Below, one piece after another: positions 10,010 through 20,960 of a stretch of DNA of 64,000 bases (within the stretch, counting starts at the first letter, position 1; every line of letters begins with the position of its first letter). A program made the translations under genes and the position numbers. The DNA is from Melieria omissa (taxonomy: Eukaryota; Arthropoda; Insecta; Diptera; Ulidiidae), in NCBI GenBank assembly GCA_963971225.1, contig OZ020270.1:25171123-25235122 (forward strand), given 5' to 3'. Below the pieces are notes generated by a model, which saw nothing but the letters and a program-made list of their open reading frames with translations, did not search any database and was not told the origin of the DNA.

Positions 10010-12315
10010 ATGGACCCTGCTCCATGTAAAAATTTATTACCCCGGGTGGGTAAAAATTTAATAAAGTCAGGGCTTCAATGCTGCATAACATGTTGCCGAA
10101 AATCTAGACGGGATGATGAACAACTTAAGATGTTTAAATTTCCGCCCTATGACTCAGCTATGGGCCAAATTTGGCGAGAAAAATGTAGCATTAAAACTAA
10201 AGAATACAGCAAACCATTATTTATATGCGTTAATCACTTCTCAAGTTCTGACATTGGGAAAAAATATTTAAAATCTGGAGCAGTTCCTGTATTTAATTTG
10301 GATAATGTTGAAGAAACTTATGAGTTTTCAGAGCCCGATTGTTCAACTAGAAAGAGACGAAAAAGTGAGTCCGTAGATGGGCATTGCAATAATTGCTCAT
10401 CATATGCTAAATCCGTAAATTTTTACAGGAAGAAATATTACAACATTTTGGCAAAATACAGAAACATAAAAAACCAGAAGAAATTACCAAAAAAGTCAGA
10501 AGTACTCCAACGCATCGACCCTTATAATAACGTGAGCAAAGAATCAAAAGTATTTTGTAAGCTTCTTCTAAGTTCCCGTCCTAAAGAATATACGGAAATA
10601 AATATATTTATTATGTCTCGCAATCGACGTATCAATTTTTAAGAAATAAACTAAATCTAAATTTGCCACATATCTCGACTGTTAATCGATGGGTCCCTGT
10701 AAAGTTCCTGCTGCCAGGTTTTAAGAACTCTGCTTTTGAGGTCATAAGAAAACGGTGCTTGGATTTGACCCAGAGCGAAAAGAACAACATGATTTTATTA
10801 ATGGATGAAATGGCAATTAGAAAGGAATTACGATATAATCCTAAATTGTATGAAGAAAATGGGGTTGAAAGGACAAGCCAAATAGGAAAACAATTATGTG
10901 TTTTTAATGTCAAATGTGTCAAATTAATGTTTTCAAACTGGTCATTGGTACTAAATTACTTTGTTTCCAAAAACGGACTCTCTGTCAATATTTAAAAAAA
11001 TATAATTCTGGAAAATTTAAAAATTCTCAATAGTTTTGGCATCACAGTAAAAGTTATAACTTGTGACCAAGGGTCTTCCAATAGGAAGTGCTTTTCGGAT
11101 ATGGGTGTAACTTTGGAAAGGCCTTTTTTCATGTATAATGATCGAAAAGTGTTCTGCATATATGATTTCCCGCACCTTGTTAAATCACTGAGAAATGGCT
11201 GGTTCAAATGCGACTTAGCTACACCAAATGGAATTGCTAGTTTTAGGGTTGTTCAAGAACTTTTCGAAATGGAACTTAAGTCAACAACAAAAATGTGTCC
11301 TAAACTAACCAGCCAGCAACACATTTTTCCAAATTCTTTCGGGAAAATGAAAGTAAAACTGGCAACCCAAATTTTCAACAGGACTGTTCAAGCTGCTATT
11401 AGGACAACTGCTGAAACTGTAGGTTTCAAAAGTTGCTCTAAAGAATTGGCTTTATCTACGGCCAGCTTTATAGAAAATATTGACAAAATATTTGATCGCC
11501 TAAACAGTGGATCGTTATATTCCAAAAATTTCTACAGATCTGCGATTCAACTCAACAGTTTATCACATGAGTATATAAAGTTCTTCCTTAAATACCTGGA
11601 TGATATCTCATTTGTTGACAAAAAGAAAAAAGTATTTTTTTTATGGGATGAAACTTACTCTAAAAGCTGTTTTGCTATTAGTAGACGAGCTGTTTGAGAA
11701 AAAATCCGACATTTTTTTTTGATGACAAGGACATTAAACCAAGACAAACTTGAAAATATGTTTTCTATACTAAGACAAAAAGGTGGTAATAATATAAATC
11801 CATCAGTGGCTGATATTAATAATATATTAGCACGCTTAATGGCCGCAAAAATTGTGCAATTGAGTTCCCACAGCAATTGTGAAGAACTAAATGATACTAC
11901 GTTTGAAACGCTTTCTAATATCGTATTAAATCTCGACTCAGCTCCTGAACATAGCGAAGAAACTAGTCAAACCGATGATTTTGAAGTGGATAATAATACA
12001 GCCATCCTTTCCGATTTCATATTAAATGATAGTTTTGAGAACTGTTCCGAATTTACCATAGATTTAGCGTCTTTAAGATATTTTTTGGGTTATGTTGTCT
12101 ACAAAATACTTACCAAAATAAACTGTGAAACATGTGCAGCGGAATTGAGAAAAGAAGATGAGGTACTAACAGTTCCTAGTGAACTTTTCATATTTCACAA
12201 AAACTTTAACTCTCTCAAAGATTTCGGCAACCTTATTAGTCCACCGCAAATTCTATTAGAGATAAGCAAAGTACACATTTCAATTTTCCGCAGCATTTTT
12301 GAAAAACAGCCATAA
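10010..12315 (+). pseudogene. P-superfamily (THAP) transposase, frameshifted, lineage 1
   Basis: The start at 10010 opens with a THAP-like zinc finger: Cys pairs CCITCC, FKFPP, W and ICVNHFSSSDI, in the C2CH order with the trailing hydrophobic block. A shift near 10600-10640 is followed by RNKLNLNLPHISTVNRWV. The catalytic region continues with ILLMDEMAIR (candidate first Asp), an in-frame TAA at 10993, then ITCDQGSSNRKCFSDM (second Asp). Further on are IYDFPHLVKSLRN and LCPKLT-like blocks. A second shift near 11700, at an eight-T run, leads to TLNQDKLENMFSILRQKGGN and a C-terminal domain ending at 12315. These blocks match Drosophila P and vertebrate THAP9 in order. Full length would be about 760 aa. 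Two shifts and one stop make this copy non-functional; no terminal repeats were found. Confidence 0.87.
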
Positions 12316-13061
12316 ATTGTAGGCATAAAAAATGTAATAAAAGTTAAATGCCAAAATGCTACACCACGTGTCCTGATCATAAAAACACAATTTTGGACTT
12401 TATGATCTTAGTTCTTCTCAGGAAGCATTGCGCATGGGTCTCCGAAAAGAAAAATTTAACTAAACCCCGAAAACTTAAAATCCTAAAAACGTAATAAACT
12501 CTGGTTATTTTGACCAAACTTATTCCTTGACTTATTCCCACAATTGGGGGTTTTTTATCGTAGTATTGTGAATTGCTGAGCTCGTTACAGAAATCAGCCA
12601 AAGCAAAAATATATTCTAACTTCAGTTGTTAGCCAGCGGCAACAACAACCACAGGCTGTCGACTTTCATTTCCTCCATCACCATGCATGCGGCACATCGC
12701 TTTGTTGGCCAACAACAACAACCACATATATGGTGCGTTACTGTTTGGTACACCGGCATGCGATTAATACTTTTATCTGTTTGCTCTCCGAACATTTCAT
12801 TTTGCGCTCTCACAGCTTCTCTTTTTACGCTCTCGCGCTCTGTGCGTTCTCATCCCCTTTACTGCTTCCCCCCGCACCAACAAACGGGTCCTACCGCTGG
12901 AACCCGTCTGGGCATCTGGTGTAAAGAAATTTTCTTTACACCAGATGCGCATTCTGTATATTGTTTGTTCTGTGTTACTACCCATCGAAGGGTTAATCGT
13001 GAGCAGCTGCTCACTTTTCGCGTTCGTTGCTGCTCGACTGTAAAATTGTTGTTGTTAATAT
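12316..13061. other. unassigned spacer with palindromes
   Basis: No conserved protein is seen. CAACAACAAC-rich and CTCTCGC-rich patches occur between 12640 and 12850. Two perfect palindromes lie at 12912-12948 and 12999-13014. Confidence 0.45.
12912..12948. repeat. perfect 37-bp palindrome
   Basis: Arms GCATCTGGTGTAAAGAAA and TTTCTTTACACCAGATGC, 18 bp each, are separated by a single T. There is no mismatch. It is too short-looped for a normal hairpin terminator in a eukaryote and could be joined ends of a MITE. Confidence 0.9.
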
Positions 13062-13309
13062 TGTTACGAATGCTAGTTCTAGTGGGCTAGTACGTATCTC
13101 TGGATTGCGTAATTTAAAAATAAAACACACTTAGTTTCTCAAACGCAGTCAATAATAACCAACAATCACTTTATTTCACCAATTTCACAGTTTACTGTCT
13201 TTACACTTGAGTATTTGCTCAATTGGTCCGTGTGGCACCTTCTCTAGTCAAAATCAGACTGACTCGCTGCGCCGCATCCGGCTGCCTTTTATATGGCGTT
13301 CGCATAAGC
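13062..13309 (-). repeat. LTR fragment related to the gypsy-like element at 61111
   Basis: On the minus strand this reads ...TATAAAAGGCAGCCGGATGC..., ...TGTGTTTTATT..., and ends CGTAACA. This is the same order as the LTR at 61789-62025, including the TATA box and the AATAAAGTGA-type poly(A) region. Upstream of the TATA box the two diverge. No internal region follows, so this is a truncated or solo LTR. Confidence 0.75.
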
Positions 13310-13346
13310 GCTCTTGAAGGTCATTTCTAAAATCTACATTAAGGTA

Positions 13347-14242
13347 CAAGCTTTTCCAAAAATAAGTGTTATTTTGGTATTCAAAGAAAAATGCCATTTT
13401 TTGATGATCGGATGTTTATTTCATAATAAAGAGGAAGGTATGCCGTTAATAATGAAAAACAACATCAGCCAAATGGCCACCACGACCACGCTTACAGAAC
13501 CATATCCTTTTCATGAAATTTTCCATAACCAAATCGCAAAGTGGCTGCCCTATGTCCTCGATAGCCTCACGAATTCTATCTTTGAGGTCTTGAATCGACG
13601 CTGGGCTGTTGGCGTACACCTTATCTTTCACGTGGCCCCAAAGGAAGAAGTCGCAAGGTGTTAAATCACAAGATCTCGGTGGCCAATTATGATCACCTCT
13701 TCCAGAGATAACACGGTCTGGAAACTTTTCCCGTAAAAGAGCAATGGTTTCGTTGCTTATGTGGCACGTAGCGCCGTCTTGTTGAAAGTAAACGTTGTCC
13801 AGATCAATACCATCCAACTCCGACCATAAAAAATCATCATTCCAAAGAACGACGAGGAATCGACAAACCTGGGTTTTCTTCAACACTTTGGGCTACAGCA
13901 GCAATATTCTCAGTAGTTCTTGAGCGACCTGCACGGGTTTTATTCTTCACATCACTAACTTGTCCCAACAGCTCGAATTTGTCCACCAATTTCTGTATTG
14001 CGGTCCGACAAGGTGCTTCACGACGACCTAAAAATGCTTTAGTTTTGCGAACTATAACTGCAAAATTTTCACCAGTTTTGTAGTGAATTTTAATAATTTC
14101 AATGCGTTGTTGAAGCGTGTATCGTTCCATTTTTAGTAATGGCGTAGTTTCTACTTGTCAAAAGTCAAAGAATAAAAGCTTCAAAAGTGACAGCTACCGA
14201 AATACCGGGTGATTCAAAATAACACCGCTTGTTGGAAAACCC
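13347..14242 (-). mobile_element. mariner-like element with internal deletion, TA-flanked
   Basis: Imperfect inverted ends share GTGTTATTTTG...ATTC (13366 on) and the complement of GGTGTTATTTTGAATCACCC (14205 on). TA occurs at 13345-13346 and 14243-14244. The only coding content is a transposase relic on the minus strand. Its length of 896 bp is short for a family whose full members carry a transposase of about 340 aa. Confidence 0.75.
13446..14130 (-). pseudogene. mariner-like transposase missing its middle
   Basis: The N-terminal part (14130-13840) starts MERYTLQQRIEIIKIHYKTG, a DUF4817-type helix-turn-helix, and passes SRTTENIAAV. Around 13860 it jumps, with a frame change, to FLWSELDGIDLDNVYFQQDG, which holds the second catalytic Asp. 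It then reads WPPRSCDLTPCDFFLWGHVK with the last acidic residue and a conserved tail to 13446. The stretch with the first catalytic Asp is deleted. The overlap of the two frames marks the deletion junction at about 13840-13886. Confidence 0.87.
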
Positions 14243-14606
14243 TATATCATGGCACGTTAAAAAGGGGAATTTGTAATGATTTACAAAATTATTTATTTTT
14301 CAGCTTCTTTATTATTAATCTTTTTGAAAATTTGTTTACAATATATTGAAGGTTTAAGGAACACTACGGAGATTAAGTGTTCGTAATGGAGGATGAGTTT
14401 TTTTTTCTACGCGACTTCAGCTTCACCTACAGTCAGAGTCAAAAGTTAGTATACTGCAACTATTTATCCTTGTAATCACAAATTTCTTATATATATCAAA
14501 GGAGTTTACAAATGGTTTATACGCCATAGAAAGGCGTATTATGCTTGTTTTTATTAGTTTTACATTTGCAAATATTCATATTTGTAAGGTTTTATTCGCC
14601 ATTAAC

Positions 14607-14862
14607 CCCTTGACGTATTTCCACGAATCTGACTCGTGGTACAATTTCTGTGCCTAACATGATTAACACGAGTCTGACTCGTGGTCAGTGTTGTTTTTTA
14701 GAAAAATTAAATTGGGCATTTCAATTTTTTAAATCGGGCATTTGCCCGGGCAGTGAGCAAAATATTTAATTTATTTATAATACTCAAAAAATAAAGTTGT
14801 ATGCAAGTTGTGTGCGAACAGTTGGAAACGAATTTCGTTGCGCTAACTGATACGTCAAGGGG
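14607..14862. mobile_element. piggyBac-type MITE, TTAA duplication
   Basis: The ends CCCCTTGACGTAT and ATACGTCAAGGGG are flanked by TTAA at 14603-14606 and 14863-14866. Internally, CACGARTCTGACTCGTGG occurs twice as near-palindromes. It has no coding capacity. It lies inside the terminal repeat of the Tc1-like element. Confidence 0.9.
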
Positions 14863-14963
14863 TTAACCAGAAACAGCGCTGAAAAATTGAGTCAAAAGTT
14901 AGTATACAGCAGCACGTAAAAGTCTTTCATTGACTTACACTCGTGGTAAAAAGGGTGAACTAA

Positions 14964-15617
14964 TTACTTTGTTGGGCCTCCTTTCGCGTCGAGAACAGCT
15001 TGCAGTCTTCTGGGCATCGAAGTCACCAAATTTTTGGTAACTTCTGGGGAGATCTTTGCCCATTCTTCAGTCAGATCTGACATTAGACCTTCCTTTGAAG
15101 AAATGGTACGTTTTCGAATGTTGCGGTCCAGTATTTCCCACAAGTGTTCTATTGGGTTAAGGTCTGGAGACTGTGGTGGAGAGCTTAACTGTGTAGGGGC
15201 ATTGTATAGCAGCCATTCACGGACTGTTCTGCTGTATGCTTTGGGTCATTGTCTTGTTGGAAAACCCATGGCATCGTCAGTCCTAACTGCTGCGCACTAA
15301 CTTTCATGTTGTTCTTAAAAATGTCAAGATAGTGCAAGTGGTTCATTGTTGAGTTGATGAAAACCAATTTTCCAGTACCCGCGGCCGACATACACCCCCA
15401 AACCATTACCGAACCTCCACCATGCTTAACTGTTGACGTGAGGTTTCCTGGTTGTAGTTCCCTGTTAACTGTTCTCCAGACCTTACCACTTCTTTTTGCG
15501 CCAAAAATCTCAAATTTGCTCTCATCGCTAAAAAGCACATTATTCCAATATGTCAGCGGCTCGTTTTTGTGGCTTTTTGCGAATGAAACACGCTTTTTGC
15601 GATTCGCAGCAGATATA
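14964..15617 (-). pseudogene. Tc1-like transposase, C-terminal two thirds, frameshifted
   Basis: Minus strand from 15617: KSHKNEPLTYWNNVLFSDES with the first Asp of a DD34E triad, then KVWRTVNRELQPGNLTSTVK, HGGGSVMVWGCMSA and FQQDNDPKHTAEQSV (second Asp). A shift at about 15200 follows, after which SPDLNPIE-type residues appear in another frame. The tail SMPRRLQAVLDAKGG ends at a stop at 14964. The N-terminal DNA-binding domain is missing. At least one frameshift makes it inactive. Confidence 0.85.
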
Positions 15618-16130
15618 CACTATGATCAATAAGTACCGGGACTGTGTATTTTAAATTTTCCGCCGTTGCCCGATGCAGGTAAAAAGGTCTTTAGGTCGGT
15701 AGGACCTAAACTGACATCTGTGTCAAATTTTGAGCGGGATTGCATCATTAGTTTTTGTTTGGCAGCTGTTAGCGTCAGTCAACTTTGATGAAATTTAGTA
15801 CAGCAACTCATAATATCAAAATAAAGTTATGTACCAAAAATTGGACGAACTCAAAAATACGCTTGTCATAATAAATGAAATATTGAAAAAAACTACAAAT
15901 ATTTGAGCATACTTATGCGCACCTAAGTAATTTCCAACCAAAATAAAAAATAATAACACATCTTATTCAACCCAGTAGAGCATATATTTCCATTCAAAGT
16001 AACAATTTCTTAATTTATAGGTACTGCTAGGATAACACCGTGCGACAAAAATCAAAAAATTTCAAAACACACGAAAAAATCTATATACTCGCGAAACTAG
16101 GGGGCCAAATGTAGTAAAACTGCGTTTTTA
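15618..16130. other. unassigned; possible mariner end at its left
   Basis: Begins CACTATGATCAATAAGTACC after a TA, which resembles terminal repeats of some mariner-like elements. No matching right end or transposase was found. The rest is AT-rich. Confidence 0.3.
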
Positions 16131-16186
16131 GTTTTTCTCTCTGACGTCGGGATTGTTTTTTAACCCTCCGATAACCGTACCACTAA

Positions 16187-16690
16187 AAAAAAATTAGTGG
16201 AAGAAAATTGCACTACCACTAAATAAAGATCAGTGATTAGTGGAAAAAATTCAGCTACCACTAAAATTTATTTAGTGGTAGTGAAAAGCATAGTGCACTA
16301 AACAAAGACATCCATTACCATTAAATAAACCACTAACAACGATATGCGCAAAAATATATGTTTTATTTAAACAACTTATTTGCTTTCAACAAGAGCAGAC
16401 ATCGGGGTTTTGCACTAAAGTCATAGTGCACTATGCTTTTCACTACCACTAAATAAATTTTAGTGGTAGCTGAATTTTTTCCACTAATCACTGAATTTAA
16501 TGGCAGTGGCAGTGGTAAAAAGTACCACTAAAAAAAAATTTGTGAACAAAAAATGGCACTACCACTAAATAAAGATCAGTGATTAGTGGAAAAAATTCAG
16601 CTACCACTAAAATTTATTTAGTGGATAATGGAAAATTTCCCAGCAGACCTCTAGTGGTAGTGGTAGTGGATTTTAGTGCAAAACCCCCAT
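16187..16690. repeat. foldback repeat built from ACCACTAAA units
   Basis: Positions 16231-16300 and 16424-16493 are perfect 70-bp inverted repeats around a 123-bp spacer. The segment 16209-16277 is also repeated directly at 16557-16624. ACCACTAAA and TAGTGGTAG motifs fill the whole region. This is a foldback-type repeat without coding capacity; its borders are approximate. Confidence 0.85.
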
Positions 16691-17410
16691 GTCTGGTATA
16701 CAACTATAATGTAGTGTTACATAATGTGTGTAGATGTGTTTGGAGAGCCAAAAAGCTACCCTGCAAGAACACTTCCAGTCATATGACTAGTCATCTGATC
16801 GGAATTTGTGATGGGAATTCAGTCAGATTTCTCATCAGTTTCTGAAGAGCCCAGTGAAAAATCTGATGGGATTTTTGTGTACGTGTGATGTTGTATCACA
16901 TTCTAACACACAGGTTTTCAATACCTAATCAAACGTATAGTTGTCCTGCTCACTCAAATCAGCTCTGACTTGAATTCGGTCAGAACTGATGAGTCAGGTC
17001 TTTATGAGGACTGATGCTTTTACAATCAGTCCTGATCGAACTGTTTTTCAGTAATAATTAAAAATAAAATGTAATGCAATGTTTATATCTTTTTATGTTT
17101 AATTTTCTTTATTTAATAAGATTAAATTATTATTTAAATATTACAATACAATATTATTATTAAAATATTATTATGCTATTTTTATACTGCTACCACAGAT
17201 AACTCATCATATAGATGTCCAGCGGCCAAGCAAAAAATGTGTCAAAAAGTTCGACGAATTTGGCCTCCGATAAGAGCTTTTTGGCCTCTTATGTCACTCA
17301 CACAAACACCGCTTCACACGCATTGTGCTCTATTTTGAGATACAGAAATATGTGATTTTTAGTCGAAACGGCGCTTGTCTGTTATCATACCTTTTAAGCA
17401 GTCAGTCGGG
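16691..17410. other. unassigned AT-rich spacer
   Basis: Several CTGATNNG/CAGT-type short repeats between 16780 and 17050, then very AT-rich sequence. No gene or element ends were found. Confidence 0.45.
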
Positions 17411-17418
17411 ATTGAGTG

Positions 17419-19773
17419 CAGTGATGTTAACTGTAGGGAAAATTCCCTACATGTAGGGAATTTTAGCAAAAATTGTGTGCGTAGGGAAAAAAAGGACAGA
17501 TTTTTTAAAATTCACTAAATGTAGGGAATTTTCAAACAACCCTGGTTATAGAAAATTTTGAAGTCAAATTAGTCAAACTGAAAATTTTAACGATCAAATG
17601 TTGTTTCCCAATTTGTCAAAGTTGGCCAAATATGTTTCGGCACTACCACATTCTAATGCAGACTCTGTAAGAATATTTTCGAACAAAAAAGGAACACATC
17701 AAGCTATGACAATTTGACTTCAATTTGTATAATTCGCTCTTACTTAGAAGACGAAAATATCACCTGTGTAAATTTTCAATGTAAAGAACAGCACTTTAAG
17801 AAAATTGCACACACTGAGTAGTATGACCATAAATAATTAGTCTTAGTGTAATTTTTGTACTGATTTTTTAATGTGATGAAATGGTATCTCAGTGCAAAGC
17901 ACACTTTTTTTTATGTTGTTATGTTTCCATGTTTTAACACTTCTGTTACCTTAGGGTCATTTTCGAGTAAAATTTTACTTTAAAGAGCCACAACTTTCTT
18001 ATTTCTGGTGAAGAATGGTTTTCCTTTGGACTCAGTAACTAATTTTATGCCATTTGAATATACGCTAAATTTCATCTTGTTTGCAACACTGGTTTACGTG
18101 CAAATGAGCAACTATACAAATTTGACCTTAGGGTCATTTTATGATTCGATGTGAATTTTATTAGATTTGATTTCAAAGTGTCGTGGCTAAATGTTTCTAG
18201 CATTTTTGTTTTGTTTTGTGTTAGTAACAGGGCGTGGCGCTAGCTATACAGCCCTTTCTACTATGGAGTAAAATCTAAATGATGAGTCATACAGCATTGC
18301 AATTTTGTGCAGTGTCCCCATGTAGACATATTGTTCCACTGGAAATATTTCATGGGCGTTTAATAATGGGCGTGGCACTCTTTTGACAATCCAAATTTTG
18401 TATATAACTTTGGAACTATAAGTCGCACGTCAATGACAATAAGATCAAACTTACTATTGGGTCATGTTTTTCGACAGGGGAAAGGGGGGAAGAGGAAAAT
18501 GGCATTTAATAAAGGGCGTAGTTCGTCCACACAACTCAATGCGCAGCATAAGAGCTTTTAAGTTTCAAAGGATCGAAACCCAATGGTACGAACACTTTAT
18601 TTCTGGTATGAAATCTTGATTGAAGCTTTCAATATAAGTAAATAATACCTACATATAAGAAGTAGGATTTTTAGCAAGTAATAGATTTCTTAAAATTTCC
18701 AAAAGGAATGTGACCAAGCTAGATCACGTTTCTGGGATATATTCGTGTTAGCGACAAAAAAAATTACGCCTTGCTGCAATTCGCAACTCTATTATCCCTT
18801 GCGTCACCATTGCATATGTGGTGTGAAATTCATCCTAGAATGATAACTTAACGCCGTTTATTCTATCAAAGGTTGGAAAAGTTACTTCCTGGGCTTCTAT
18901 TTTGCGAAAAGAAAGGAAGCCAACGATATAATCGTGTGAGTTATCCTCAGCAGTACATTCACTAAAGAAGAAGAAGAAGAAGGAAACGATGGGGCGCAAT
19001 CTGGGTCAGCCGAATATATTCATTTCCTTCTTCGGGAAATCGAATAATGTTAATTAATATATATTATATATTAGAGTGATTCATTGGATTCAATATGTAC
19101 TTAGTTTAACTTTAATATTTTGGCAGACTTTTATAAATTAAACCTCTAAACTGAGTAATTTTTTGTGGGCCATGGGAACAGGCTTTCTTGTGAAACCATT
19201 TATTTTTGGGCGATTCATGATTATTATCTGTTATAAATAATATAATTGCCCAACAATTAATTACGATATAGTTTTAACTTCTGAAGAAATCGCAAGAATT
19301 AAAGTGCCCGAGAAGGTTATCAAGAACCTGGACATGGTCTCCATGTTGAACTTATTTGACTCCAGTAAGGCCAAATAGTCGCTTTTCAATAATAAAAGTA
19401 ATAACTAATTGTTAAAATCACATTGTCTTAACTGTTTTGAACAAAATACAAAGAAAAAAATCGGGCTCATTGTATGACCTAAGGATCAAATGTGCGAGTT
19501 TTTCCTAGGGTAACAGAGGGGTTAAATCGTATCTCAGTACAAAGCACAACTTTGTTTTGTTGTTTTCATGTTGCAAAGGAATTAAAAGAAGAATTAATAA
19601 ATGTTATGGTTTTTACTTTTGCGACTTTTATTCACAAAAAATTAAAAAAACCTTAAATATTACAAAATACTTGGAAGGAGTTTCGTAGGGAAAATTGCTG
19701 GACAGCGTAGGGAAAAGTAGGGATTTTTTTCAAGTCGCGTAGGGATTTTTCAAAAAAAAAGTTAACATCACTG
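17419..19773. mobile_element. hAT element with GTAGGGA ends, split by a piggyBac-type insert
   Basis: The ends CAGTGATGTTAAC (17419) and its complement (19773) have perfect 8-bp flanks ATTGAGTG (17411-17418, 19774-19781). Both subterminal regions carry repeated GTAGGGAAAATT/GTAGGGATTTTT motifs. Without the insert at 17938-19521 the element is about 770 bp and collinear with the copy at 47661-48349. It carries no transposase. Confidence 0.94.
17938..19521. mobile_element. piggyBac-type non-autonomous element, TTAA duplication
   Basis: The ends CACTTCTGTTACCTTAGG and CCTAGGGTAACAGAGGGG are flanked by TTAA at 17934-17937 and 19522-19525. The related hAT copy at 47661-48349 has an uninterrupted TTAA at the corresponding place (47832-47835), an empty site. 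CCTTAGGGTCAT-like motifs recur just inside the ends. No transposase frame is visible in its 1584 bp. A short open stretch near 19290-19378 (EEIARIKVPEKVIKNLD...) is too small to identify. Confidence 0.9.
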
Positions 19774-19800
19774 ATTGAGTGTTGATGGTCAAACTCGTAA

Positions 19801-20229
19801 GGGCGCTGTTATGCAGACGGTCAAATGACCGTCGGTCACGATACTTTTTACGCTCTTGTTTTGTTTTTTCTACTCTGTGCCAAAACCCTGTTATGCAGAC
19901 GGTCATTTGATCGCCGGTCACCAGTACACTTTTCGCTTACTTGCAGCACTTTTTCCGTACTTTTTCATTTCGACGCACCATTTTTTCCGTCATTAGATAC
20001 ATATTTTCGCGATAAGTGTGCCATTTTGCTCCGAAAACACATGTGTTGTGAATAATTTCACAACGCAACACTGTTTTGATCGCATGATTTGGCATCGAGA
20101 GCCTCATCATTTTTGACCGACGCGGTCAAATTTTACTCTCCCACTCTCTCTCTCAATTTTTCATTTTACATTGAAGCAACAACAACTATCGTGACCGACG
20201 GTCATTTGACCGTCTGCATAACAGCGCCC
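19801..20229. mobile_element. Harbinger-type MITE, TAA duplication
   Basis: Perfect inverted ends of about 43 bp, GGGCGCTGTTATGCAGACGG at 19801 and its complement to 20229, are flanked by TAA (19798-19800, 20230-20232). A third partial copy of the end, in direct orientation, lies at 19888-19925. GGG...CCC ends with a 3-bp TWA duplication are characteristic of PIF/Harbinger. It is 429 bp with no coding capacity. Confidence 0.9.
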
Positions 20230-20232
20230 TAA

Positions 20233-20521
20233 GCGGGAGTGTCTCGGACGACAAGTTCGCGGTTCAATCCTTACTGTAGCTGCTAAGATTTTGGTGATTT
20301 TTTTTAATAATATATTTTTTTACGACCCGTGAGAACAATATAAATGAAAAATTTATTTGGTTTCTAGGTCTCTTGATTAGTAAATTGTTTGGTTTTGGAG
20401 ACACATATAATTGTTCGCAAGTTGTAAAATCAATTAACCAAGCGCAGCATACAACAACAACCATACAGCAAAAAGATTCGGTTGATGATGACAGGCGCTC
20501 ATGGGCGAACCTAGGTATGGG
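20233..20521. other. spacer with a tRNA-like patch at its left
   Basis: GCGGTTCAATCC at about 20260 resembles a tRNA T-loop/box B. Removing the hAT and the Harbinger MITE joins it to 17395-17410. The putative T-stem does not pair, so this is at best a SINE or tRNA relic. Nothing else was recognised. Confidence 0.3.
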
Positions 20522-20529
20522 TAGAGGAG

Positions 20530-20697
20530 CAGTGGCGGATTCAGGGGGGTGTTTTGGGGAAATATTATATAATATATTATAATATCCGAAATATTTGGAT
20601 CACCTATAAAACTACATACAAATTAAAAGACATTTTACAATTATTAAAGAATTACTTTTTGAAACCCCCCGAAATATTTTTCTGAATCCGCCCCTGT
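20530..20697. mobile_element. 168-bp hAT MITE, 8-bp duplication TAGAGGAG
   Basis: The ends CAGTGGCGGATTCAGGGG and the complement of CAGGGGCGGATTCAG are flanked by perfect TAGAGGAG repeats (20522-20529, 20698-20705). The interior is AT-rich and non-coding. Confidence 0.92.
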
Positions 20698-20960
20698 AGA
20701 GGAGGGTAGTTCCCGCTCGTAATTCTATATTTTACATACATAAGCACAGAAATCTATATTCTAATCTATTTGAATTTTATATTCTGAATTTGGAAATGTA
20801 GTTATGTCTTGCTCCCTTTAATTTGTTGCTGGGTACGCCCAGGCACTTGCTTTTCGCAAAAAAGAATGAAAACATCGGCACAATCTGCCAAAACTAATGT
20901 AATTGTTCAGCGGTCACTTAATTGTCGCAATACAGTTACGCCGCACAGTGGGGTAATATA

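Larger units (their letters stand above)
14430..15617 (-). mobile_element. Tc1-like element with IR/DR left end, right end truncated
   Basis: The transposase lies on the minus strand. Its downstream end carries two direct copies of GTCAAAAGTTAGTATAC (14438 and 14890), the inverted-repeat/direct-repeat layout of Minos- and Sleeping Beauty-like Tc1 elements. The outer copy begins at CAGTCAGAG (14430) after a TA. The two are now about 450 bp apart because a 256-bp piggyBac MITE sits between them; without it the spacing is about 190 bp. The opposite end is lost at about 15617, where sequence of another element begins. Confidence 0.75.

Noticed and set aside
10010..10642. Host THAP-domain gene
   Set aside because: The downstream sequence continues with P-transposase catalytic blocks in collinear order, so the THAP domain belongs to the transposon.
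12626..13090. 154-codon frame over the palindromes
   Set aside because: Cys/Leu-rich without motifs, and it reads through a perfect palindrome and into an antisense LTR.
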